This document shows positions 1 to 5,036 of a stretch of 5,036 bases of DNA, one piece after another. The DNA is from Gammaproteobacteria bacterium. GTDB taxonomy: Bacteria > Pseudomonadota > Gammaproteobacteria > SZUA-229. Position numbers and translations under genes: made by a program. The stretch lies in the NCBI GenBank assembly GCA_027858635.1, contig JAQICG010000043.1, forward strand, positions 1 to 5,036, read 5' to 3'. The notes beneath the pieces are model-generated. The model was given only the letters and a program-made list of their open reading frames with translations, ran no database searches and was not told where the DNA came from. Position 1 is the first letter of the stretch; the number at the start of each line of letters is the position of its first letter.

Positions 1-2
1 GC

Positions 3-344
3 CAGATAGTCCTCGGTATCCACGGCGGTGGCATGATAGCGATCTTCCCAGTAAGCACCTTTACGGTGTTTGCGCTGGTTATATTCCTGTGCCGTGCGTC
101 CGGCGATCAACTGCATACTGCGAGCGATTTCGCCGTTACCCCGATCGAGCACCAGCAAATGGATATGATTGGAGGTGACAATATAATTTAACACGCACAG
201 GCCATAGCGCTTTCTAGCTTCGAATAACCAGTGACGCCAGCGGTCGCGGTCGCGGGCAAATTTGAGGAGAAATTCTTTTTGATGGCAGCGATGGGTAATG
301 TGCCAGACATGGCCGGGTAAGAAATAACGGTGTGCGCGTGGCAT
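3..344 (-). CDS. REP-associated tyrosine transposase (RAYT, Y1/HUH family), 3' part outside window
   Basis: A single-strand DNA transposase of the IS200-like Y1 superfamily, of the RAYT type that acts on short palindromic repeats. The frame starts MPRAHRYFLPGHVWHITHR and stays open for 114 codons to the left edge, so the C-terminal part is missing only because the window ends. The HUH metal-binding motif is H60-I61-H62 in the context TSNHIHLLV. The candidate catalytic tyrosine is Y88 in the QEYNQR helix, assigned by position only. The following GAYWEDRYHAT block (residues 96-106) is the G-x-x-W-x-x-R-Y signature typical of RAYTs. The ATG is chosen because AGGGAGA lies about 7 bases upstream. 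The gene is not flanked by a partner ORF. RAYTs are usually domesticated single-copy genes rather than active insertion sequences. Family assignment is firm; activity is unknown. Confidence 0.88.
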   Translation of the reverse strand, partial: MPRAHRYFLPGHVWHITHRCHQKEFLLKFARDRDRWRHWLFEARKRYGLCVLNYIVTSNHIHLLVLDRGNGEIARSMQLIAGRTAQEYNQRKHRKGAYWEDRYHATAVDTEDYL

Positions 345-473
345 GTGCTCTTCTCCCTTAAAGCGGTGATTTATACCTTTAAATTGGCTGTTTAAGCGCT
401 ATATGTACGTCTATTTTAACGGTTTTAACTTATTATTCAATTAGTTGTATAGGTCCGACCCTGCGTCAGCTTG
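345..473. other. Upstream region of the transposase with a GGTC-C-GACC motif
   Basis: AT-rich non-coding DNA between the transposase start and repeat copy A. On the minus strand a TATAAA box (370-375) lies 25 bases before the transposase ATG, but no convincing -35 partner is visible. At 452-460 sits GGTCCGACC, two 4-base inverted arms around one base. From memory, similar GGTC(C/T)GACC sequences often border Y1-transposase genes, so this may mark the edge of the transposase unit; that is inference. No ORF of note. Confidence 0.4.
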
Positions 474-655
474 AAACTGCGTAAGCAGCGATGACTGTCT
501 TGATCCTGATGGGTAACTGAAGCACTTCATTTTTAAAGTAGCACGAAAACAAAAAATCGGGCACATGGCACGATAATCAAATCGTATTTTTTTGGTGTGG
601 CTGCACTTTAGTTTTATTCGGCCTGTTGACAGCGAACGACTGTATGGGTAACCCC
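474..655. repeat. ~180 bp direct repeat, copy A
   Basis: Bases 474-655 align end to end with 4676-4854 in the same orientation, with about 23 differences by hand count (roughly 87% identity), three of them single-base indels. Weak similarity may extend about 10 bases further left (GCGTCAGCTT against GCGTTAGCT). The single-base indels shift every reading frame between copies, so the repeat does not behave as protein-coding DNA. A small hairpin near the left end (CTGC-GTAA-GCAG, 477-488) and a GGG-TAA-CCC element at the right end (646-654) are kept in both copies with loop changes. There is no target duplication or terminal inverted repeat that identifies a known MITE family. It could be a non-autonomous mobile element, a structured RNA, or simply a duplicated intergenic segment. 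Confidence 0.85.
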
Positions 656-718
656 TTAAACTACCTTTCTTTAGTTTGCGGAGGAAGGCGCCTTACACAC
701 CGCCATCAATCCGGTTCG
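656..718. other. Short spacer downstream of the GGDEF-EAL gene
   Basis: Sixty-three bases between repeat copy A and the TGA stop of the GGDEF-EAL gene. It holds AAACTA-8 nt-TAGTTT (658-677) and the perfect palindrome AAGGCGCCTT (686-695). Neither has the GC-rich stem plus T-run of an intrinsic terminator, so the transcription end of the gene is not identified; it may lie inside copy A. Confidence 0.35.
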
Positions 719-3694
719 TCAGCTTTTTTTGTCCAGTGGCTTACCAGCCAGTCCCCAGGGTGATTCGCTTAACCACGCATTAATCTGTTCAGCGGGCATC
801 GGCCGACCCATGTAGTAGCCTTGTGCTGCATCACAACCGAGGGTTTTAAGCTTCGCCCATACAGCTTCGTTTTCCACGCCTTCTGCCACCACTGTGAGCC
901 CCATATCATGCGCCAAAGTAATTGTGGATCGTACGATGCTCGCGGAATCCGTGTCATCGAGCATGTCCGCGACAAACGATTTGTCGATCTTGACCGCCGT
1001 AACCGGCAGTTTTTTAAGATAACTGAGAGAAGAATAGCCAGTACCAAAATCGTCAATGTAGAGCGGTATCCCGAAACCTCTCAATCGTGACAGGACTTCG
1101 AGCGCACTTGCTGGATCCGCCATAACTGCGCTTTCCGTTATCTCCAGCTCAAGCATCCCTTTCTCGACTGCGTATACTGCACACAATTCCTGTATCTTAT
1201 CCAGCAGGTGGGGATCCTGGAGATTGAAGGCGGAAAGATTGACGGCGATTGGCACACTGATACCATTCTGCCGCAGTGCAAGCGACTGGTGTAATGCGGT
1301 TGCCAGTGCCCAGTCTGTGAGCATTCGGATCATCCCGGTGCGCTCTGCCAGTGGTATAAACTCATCGGGTGAAACCATACCGTGCGTTGGATGCGACCAA
1401 CGCGCCAATGCCTCGAAGCCATTGACGATACCTGAGCGCATGGAAATCTTCGGCTGGTAATACAGTTCCAGCGCATTATTCTCCAATGCACGATTCAGAT
1501 CGGAAGCAAGCGCCAGATGGCGCCTCTTGTCAGCATCCTGCTCCGGGGAGTAAAAGGCAAAACCATTTCCGGAACGTTTCGCCAACTGCATCGCCACATC
1601 GGCGCGACGTATGAGCTGCTCCCCGTCGGCTCCGTGATCCGGGAACAGGGCGATACCCACATTCGCCCTGACAACCAGCGAGAAGTCATTTATCGCAAAC
1701 GGTTGACTTAGTATTTTAAGGATACGCAGAGCTATTTGTTTAGCCTGGTCGCCATCGACTGCTGGTAGCAGCACGGCAAATTCATCGCCGCGCATTCGAG
1801 CGACGAACCCATCTTTTCCTGATTCCTGCCCTATACGTTGCGCTGATACCTGCATAACTTTATTGCCGGCCTCGAAGCCCAGTGTATCATTGATATCTCG
1901 CAGCCGTTCCAGGTCGAACAGCAGGAGGGCACGCGTGTGATGCTGCGAGCCTGCCTTGCTGACAGCGCTCGCCAGAAACTCCTCAAACGAAGTGTGATTC
2001 GGCAGTCCGGTCAATGCATCATAGTATGCCATTCGTTCAATCGTGGCCTGTGCTGTATCGTGTTTGCTGCGGGTACGCAGGGCAGAAATGCCATAGACCA
2101 GGTCGTCGACCATTTCCAACAAGAGTTCAAGCTCGGTCGAATCGAATGCATCGACATCTTCCGAATAGATGGTGAGCGCACCCAGCACTTTCTGATCCAC
2201 GTGCAAGGGTAGAGACACGGCCGAATTGATCCCATGCTCTCGGGCTGCCGAATGCCATGCCTGGTACCGAGGTTCACTCTGGAGCCCAGACGCCACACAG
2301 GGCCTGCCGGTTCGGATCGCCGCATCGGTAGGACCACTACCGTGCTCACTTTCATCCCAGGTAATCCGTAGCGCTTCAAGAAAAGCCGCATCGACGCCGG
2401 CCTGTGCAACGGGTCGGACGGATTTTTCAGTATCATTCTCCGCATAGCCGATCCAGGCCATGCGATAACCACCAAACTCCACCGCCACTGCGCACATCTT
2501 ATGCAGTAATGACGATTCATCGCTAGCCCGCACCAGCGTGCGGTTACCCGCGCTCAAGGTACGTAATGCACGATTGATTCGGCGTAGTTCCCTGTCATGG
2601 ATTTCGGCCTCATCTCGTCGCCGTTGCAGCGACGCGGCCATTCGGTCAAAAGTCTGTGCCAGTCGACCGAACTCGTCATGCGTCTGCGGCAATTTTGTTC
2701 GGGCGTTGAGATCACCCTTGCCGAGGCGCTCACTGACATACGCCAAAACCCCAAGCGGCCGCAAGACAAAGACATTACTACCCTTCCATGCCACGGCGAT
2801 GACTATTACTACGATCAGAAGCAATGCAAACAAATCGTGCTTGAAACGCAAGTCAAGATCCGCATAGGCGACATCACGAGGTATGCCAATACTGACATAT
2901 ACACTGTTCGAATCGCCCTGATGAAGGGGCGTAAAGGCAAAAAGCCGATGGACGCCAGCTGCATCCATCGATTCAGCAGTTCCTTCGGCGTCGCGTTCGA
3001 GGATTATCCGAACGAAGGGCGCATCCTTGATGGATTTACCGAACCACCTGTCAGGATCGGGCTGATGTGCCAACACCGTGCCACTTCTATCCAGAATGGT
3101 GATCATCGTTCCTTCAGGCAGCGGAATATTGCTCAGCTTCCGGCTCAGCCAGGCGAGATCAAGCGCCGCAAAGATTACGCCCTCGATCCGGCCTTGATCA
3201 TCACGTAGCGGGTAACCAAGATTAATAGCGCTCTTGCCGGTGACACGCCCGACCTGATAACCACCGATGGCAAAGTCGCCCGTTTCGATGGCGCGGCGAA
3301 AATAATCGCGATCATGTATCTGAATCGGCGTCGACATGGGTAAACCACTGCATCGCATCAGGCCGTCGCGGTCACTGACACCAAAGTTGGCATAGTAGGG
3401 ATACTGTTCGAGCAACCTGGCCAGTACATCATGGCACGCAGCACCTCCTTTCGGTGCCTGAATGCTCGGCAGCCGGGCCAACCCGGATAACAAATGCCGT
3501 GCAGCCGCTATGAGCTCCTGCTGTTCCTGCAACACCAGACGGGCTAACCTCAGCGCCACTGTCTGCGTATGCAAGGCCTCCGCTTTGCGTGCTTCGAGAG
3601 CGTTGTGCAGCAACAGCGCAAACACCGGCACGATGATCAACATGAGCAGAAGCACGAGCCGTGCGAGAAGGCTGGAAAGCAGGTTTAGGTGCAT
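719..3694 (-). CDS. Membrane dCache-HAMP-GAF-GGDEF-EAL protein, probable cyclic-di-GMP phosphodiesterase
   Basis: An inner-membrane c-di-GMP signalling protein. Numbering is from the start at 3694 (991 aa). TM helix about 10-32; periplasmic dCache sensor about 33-285 (YANFGVSDRDG at 101-111); TM helix about 289-305; HAMP about 305-357; a short helical linker; GAF about 380-540 with the VEFGGYRMAWIGY block; GGDEF about 553-717; EAL about 725-977. The EAL half looks catalytic: E761-A-L, N819, E851 in EITES, D881-D882 in DDFGTG, K902 in VKIDKSF, E938 in AEGVE and QGY at 958-960 are all present, so it should hydrolyse c-di-GMP to pGpG. The GGDEF half is degenerate: RGDEF at 635-639, GFEAGN where GHxxGD is usual, DLE for DxD, and no RxxD inhibitory site. 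It may bind GTP without making c-di-GMP. An upstream in-frame ATG at 3733 would add 13 residues but has no Shine-Dalgarno; the 3694 ATG has AAGAGGGA 8 bases upstream and opens directly with the signal-anchor helix. No operon partner is visible. Confidence 0.96.
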   Translation of the reverse strand: MHLNLLSSLLARLVLLLMLIIVPVFALLLHNALEARKAEALHTQTVALRLARLVLQEQQELIAAARHLLSGLARLPSIQAPKGGAACHDVLARLLEQYPYYANFGVSDRDGLMRCSGLPMSTPIQIHDRDYFRRAIETGDFAIGGYQVGRVTGKSAINLGYPLRDDQGRIEGVIFAALDLAWLSRKLSNIPLPEGTMITILDRSGTVLAHQPDPDRWFGKSIKDAPFVRIILERDAEGTAESMDAAGVHRLFAFTPLHQGDSNSVYVSIGIPRDVAYADLDLRFKHDLFALLLIVVIVIAVAWKGSNVFVLRPLGVLAYVSERLGKGDLNARTKLPQTHDEFGRLAQTFDRMAASLQRRRDEAEIHDRELRRINRALRTLSAGNRTLVRASDESSLLHKMCAVAVEFGGYRMAWIGYAENDTEKSVRPVAQAGVDAAFLEALRITWDESEHGSGPTDAAIRTGRPCVASGLQSEPRYQAWHSAAREHGINSAVSLPLHVDQKVLGALTIYSEDVDAFDSTELELLLEMVDDLVYGISALRTRSKHDTAQATIERMAYYDALTGLPNHTSFEEFLASAVSKAGSQHHTRALLLFDLERLRDINDTLGFEAGNKVMQVSAQRIGQESGKDGFVARMRGDEFAVLLPAVDGDQAKQIALRILKILSQPFAINDFSLVVRANVGIALFPDHGADGEQLIRRADVAMQLAKRSGNGFAFYSPEQDADKRRHLALASDLNRALENNALELYYQPKISMRSGIVNGFEALARWSHPTHGMVSPDEFIPLAERTGMIRMLTDWALATALHQSLALRQNGISVPIAVNLSAFNLQDPHLLDKIQELCAVYAVEKGMLELEITESAVMADPASALEVLSRLRGFGIPLYIDDFGTGYSSLSYLKKLPVTAVKIDKSFVADMLDDTDSASIVRSTITLAHDMGLTVVAEGVENEAVWAKLKTLGCDAAQGYYMGRPMPAEQINAWLSESPWGLAGKPLDKKS

Positions 3695-3702
3695 GTAAAG
3701 AA

Positions 3703-3710
3703 TCCCTCTT
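3703..3710 (-). promoter_or_regulatory. Ribosome binding site that decides the GGDEF-EAL start
   Basis: On the minus strand AAGAGGGA is followed by an 8-base spacer and ATG at 3694. This is a good Shine-Dalgarno match. The in-frame ATG at 3733 has only CACTTTGG in front of it, so the start at 3694 is preferred. The site lies within the codons that the longer reading would translate. Confidence 0.6.
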
Positions 3711-3733
3711 TTATCCAGGGCTCGCCACTTCAT

Positions 3734-4106
3734 GCCAAAGTGACCGGCAATGAGGAAGGCGATATCCCTTTATTGACCTTCCCCCCCGATTTCATAGACA
3801 GCCGAAAAAGAGGCTCATACCAGATGTGCCCGCTCATAGGCTTACGGGGATGAAATTCCAATAGTTGAATGTCGACGTTTCGCATTTTAATAAAAATCGA
3901 TATAGTCTGCAATTTAGCAGTATTTTATATAGATAATCAATAATTTAGCATATTTCTGTCCCGTTATACTCTCCAAATATACGTGACACTAACAAATCTA
4001 GAGTAATTTTATGTATTTTCAGGATGCATCAAGATCCGCTTTGGGTCGGCAGCGACCTACCGGCTCAGTATCTCAATAGCGCATATGCGGCCAATAGCGG
4101 ACGTCC
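3734..4106. other. Leader of the GGDEF-EAL gene and unassigned AT-rich DNA
   Basis: About 370 bases with no gene I can support. The part next to the gene (3734-3883) is the probable 5' leader and includes a run of seven C (3781-3787; G7 on the transcribed strand). A 60-codon minus-strand frame starting with TTG at 3912 overlaps the upstream ATG of the main gene as ATGA, but lacks a Shine-Dalgarno and recognisable motifs. The part 3900-4010 is very AT-rich. The part 4011-4106 follows the point where tnpB similarity stops, and contains the palindrome CGCATATGCG (4080-4089) and two copies of CAATAGCG. The break between IS66 debris and host DNA must lie here but no second IS end is visible. Confidence 0.4.
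3884..3912 (-). promoter_or_regulatory. Candidate sigma-70 promoter for the GGDEF-EAL gene
   Basis: Minus-strand TTGCAG (3912-3907), a 17-base spacer and TAAAAT (3889-3884). The -10 matches consensus at five of six positions, the -35 at only three of six. It would give a leader of about 180 bases before the ATG at 3694. The surrounding DNA is AT-rich, so chance matches are likely and alternatives such as TTGATT further upstream exist. Confidence 0.3.
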
Positions 4107-4238
4107 AGCACAAACAAATACTGTTCTCTAAGGTGCCGCATTTGTGCTCAACGATCAGCATCAGTCCATTGATCGTTTTCTGTAATCTATTGGATCACGG
4201 TACAGATAAATATCACTGACATCGACAAACATTTTCAT
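4107..4238 (-). pseudogene. tnpB: IS66 TnpB N-terminal remnant, frameshifted
   Basis: TnpB is the small accessory protein of IS66 elements (often called IS66 Orf2). The frame opens MKMFVDVSDIYLYRDPIDYRK, matching the family's YLY(R)xPxDxRK start. A one-base loss near 4176 moves the next conserved block, TINGLMLIVEHK, into another frame; this corresponds to the INGL--LVEQE segment of intact TnpB. A further frame change is needed to read EQYLFVL, the usual LFVF segment. After about 4107 no TnpB similarity is left, so the C-terminal half with its YWxxNGFxLWYKRLE block is missing. The ATG overlaps the tnpA stop (ATGA), the usual translational-coupling arrangement in these elements. Confidence 0.72.
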
Positions 4239-4549
4239 GAGAGTGATCTCATCAGTTGGGCCAGCCACTGCGCATCAATTTCAGTGGTGAGATGTAACCG
4301 GGTATTTTGATACTGCAACACCAGGTCAGTTGAGGGATTAATCTACTTTGTAGTATTGGTATGAACCTTAACAAAAGTGGCAGCCCTTGATCACCCAACA
4401 GATTTAGGTTCCAGGTTAGGCTTATGCCTCAGGAAGTATTTATAATCCTATTTTGTTGTTGACAGAACTCTGCTGGTGTACAACTACTGCTTTTGTATTG
4501 CTGAATAATCAAGCTAGTCGCTACGGCTAAGATGTTTGCGATTTTTCAT
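4235..4549 (-). pseudogene. tnpA: IS66 TnpA (OrfA) remnant with five in-frame stops
   Basis: TnpA is the small helix-turn-helix-like first protein of IS66 elements. The start MKNRKHLSRSD, the C-terminal block LVLQYQNTRLHLTTEIDAQW and the end LAQLMRSLS are typical of the family (basic start, then a beta-strand and a D-A-x-x-L-x-x-L end). Start and end lie in the same frame, 105 codons apart, close to the normal length, but stops occur at codons 12, 22, 34, 53 and 69. Between 4491 and 4447 the conserved segment reads in another frame as TPAEFCQQQN, the counterpart of the xQxxFCxxH block, so frameshifts that largely compensate have accumulated. GAGGA stands 7 bases before the ATG, an intact Shine-Dalgarno. 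It cannot make functional protein. Confidence 0.75.
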
Positions 4550-4654
4550 TAATGATTCCTCAGTGATGGCTCTTAAGAACCAGTTTATAAAGTCAGGTTG
4601 GCTTTGCTAGGTGTGGTTTACTAGACGCTCACGATTATTTTATGGAACAACAAT

Positions 4655-4674
4655 GGTTGCCAGGGGGCGTTAGC
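4655..4674 (-). repeat. Putative terminal sequence of the IS66 remnant
   Basis: Minus-strand GCTAACGCCCCCTGGCAACC lies about 105 bases upstream of tnpA. IS66-family ends usually begin GTAAGCG or GTAACCG followed by a C-rich stretch, so this looks like a mutated version. The partner end is not in the window, so the exact terminus and any 8-base target duplication cannot be set. Confidence 0.5.
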
Positions 4675-4675
4675 T

Positions 4676-4854
4676 AAACTGCGTATGCAGCGTTGACTGC
4701 CTTGATCCTGATGGGTGACTGAAGCACTTCATTTTTGAAGTACACGAGAACAAAAAATCGGGCGCATGACACGATAATCAAATAGTATTTTTTGGGGTAG
4801 CTATGCTTTTGTTTTGTTCGGCCTGTTGACAACGAACGACTTATGGGTGACCCC
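4676..4854. repeat. ~180 bp direct repeat, copy B
   Basis: The second copy of the repeat at 474-655, same orientation, about 4.2 kb away. Blocks such as TGATCCTGATGGGT, CTGAAGCACTTCATTTTT, ACAAAAAATCGGGC and TTCGGCCTGTTGACA are unchanged, while differences are scattered. Left hairpin here is CTGC-GTAT-GCAG (4679-4690) and the right element GGG-TGA-CCC (4845-4853): stems the same as in copy A, loops changed. Its left edge touches the IS66 terminus; its right edge runs into the stop codon of a short minus-strand frame. Confidence 0.85.
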
Positions 4855-5026
4855 CGTGACTCAGGTCGAACGCCACGAGCACAAAAGTGCTCAGGATGTG
4901 GATATACAGGCACACTAACACCACATAGGTCACCGCGAGTATGACACCGAATACGGACAGACACTGCTGGTCAGCACCGGCGCGATTTAACGGGGCGCAA
5001 ACAAGCTGTCTCCGACGGCACACCAT
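4841..5026 (-). CDS. Hypothetical small protein with one hydrophobic segment, possibly a truncated gene
   Basis: A 61-codon frame whose central part (about residues 25-54, VFGVILAVTYVVLVCLYIHI and on to FVLVAF) could be one membrane helix or a tight pair. I do not recognise a family. The ATG at 5026 has no clear Shine-Dalgarno and the frame is still open upstream to the window edge, so the true start may lie outside. The stop TAA (4843-4841) and last four or five codons lie inside repeat copy B, so the present C-terminus may be an accident of the repeat junction, i.e. a 3'-truncated gene. It could also be a chance frame. Codon use (GTG, CTG, GCG) is richer in G+C than the adjacent repeat, which mildly favours real coding DNA. 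Confidence 0.28.
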   Translation of the reverse strand: MVCRRRQLVCAPLNRAGADQQCLSVFGVILAVTYVVLVCLYIHILSTFVLVAFDLSHGGHP

Positions 5027-5036
5027 TACATTGACT

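Larger units (their letters stand above)
4107..4674 (-). mobile_element. Decayed 5' end of an IS66-family element
   Basis: Read on the minus strand, this segment has the gene order of the start of an IS66 element: a terminal sequence GCTAACGCCCCCTGGCAACC (4674-4655), about 105 bases of lead-in, tnpA (start 4549), and tnpB (start 4238) overlapping the tnpA stop as ATGA. Both genes are broken. The large transposase gene tnpC and the opposite end are absent, so the element was truncated and then decayed by point mutation. The junction with repeat copy B is within a few bases of the IS terminus, so the IS probably inserted beside or into that repeat. Assignment rests on protein similarity recognised by eye and on gene order. 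Confidence 0.75.

Noticed and set aside
626..631. TTGACA conserved in both repeat copies, possible -35 element
   Set aside because: No acceptable -10 hexamer at 15-19 bases downstream in either copy.
2597..3208. 203-codon plus-strand open frame
   Set aside because: Antisense to the dCache-HAMP-linker coding region of the clear minus-strand gene; composition reflects that gene.
3734..3912. Possible c-di-GMP riboswitch in the leader of the c-di-GMP gene
   Set aside because: No GEMM-type conserved core or paired helices could be found by eye.
4024..4131. Plus-strand 35-codon frame MHQDPLWVGSDLPAQYLNS...
   Set aside because: It looks protein-like but is short, has no spaced Shine-Dalgarno, and its right part lies antisense to the tnpB remnant.
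4150..4177. Perfect 8-base inverted repeat AACGATCA / TGATCGTT followed by TTCTGT, terminator-like
   Set aside because: The stem is half A/T, the loop is 12 bases, the T-run is broken, and it falls within the tnpB remnant; better explained as chance.
4237..4287. Two further stem-loops (ATGAGA-GTGA-TCTCAT; CCACTG-11 nt-CAGTGG)
   Set aside because: They fall in the tnpA 3' end and tnpB start; no evidence of an independent structured element.
4410..4670. Integron attC-like pieces (GTTAGGC near 4414; GGGCGTTAGCT near 4665)
   Set aside because: No matching RYYYAAC partner or foldable attC hairpin, no integrase, and the second site is better read as the IS66 end.
4674..4964. 96-codon minus-strand frame across repeat copy B
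   Set aside because: Copy A does not keep the frame because of single-base indels, and there is no domain-like pattern; treated as a shadow.

Overview
The window looks like an accessory, transposon-scarred stretch of a proteobacterial chromosome, most likely a gamma- or betaproteobacterium. The evidence is the kind of c-di-GMP protein it carries, a RAYT-type transposase, a decayed IS66 element and a roughly 50% GC coding style beside AT-rich intergenic DNA. No genus can be named from the sequence alone. All recognisable genes lie on the minus strand.

Layout, left to right. Bases 3-344 hold the N-terminal 114 codons of a REP-associated (Y1/HUH) tyrosine transposase that runs off the left edge. 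Bases 345-473 are its upstream region, including a short GGTC-C-GACC inverted motif. Bases 474-655 are copy A of a ~180 bp repeat. The main gene occupies 719-3694 (or 719-3733 from an upstream ATG). It encodes a ~991-residue membrane protein with the order TM, dCache, TM, HAMP, GAF, GGDEF, EAL. Its EAL half keeps every catalytic motif. Its GGDEF half is degenerate (RGDEF, GFxxGN, no RxxD I-site), so the sequence predicts a c-di-GMP phosphodiesterase or a sensor with a regulatory GGDEF domain.

Bases 3695-4106 are the leader/promoter region of that gene plus unassigned AT-rich DNA. Bases 4107-4674 are the decayed 5' end of an IS66-family element: a terminal sequence, a tnpA pseudogene with five in-frame stops, and a frameshifted N-terminal tnpB. 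The native ATGA overlap of tnpA and tnpB is still visible. Immediately after it, at 4676-4854, lies copy B of the repeat, in the same orientation as copy A. A short minus-strand reading frame with one hydrophobic segment fills the right end and terminates inside copy B, which suggests a gene truncated at that junction.

The genes do not form a pathway. The c-di-GMP gene is a stand-alone cargo-like gene lying between two direct repeats, with mobile-element debris on either side. The least explained object is the ~180 bp direct repeat. It is not conserved as protein and has short hairpins at or near both ends. I see no CRISPR array, tRNA, rRNA or phage defence system.
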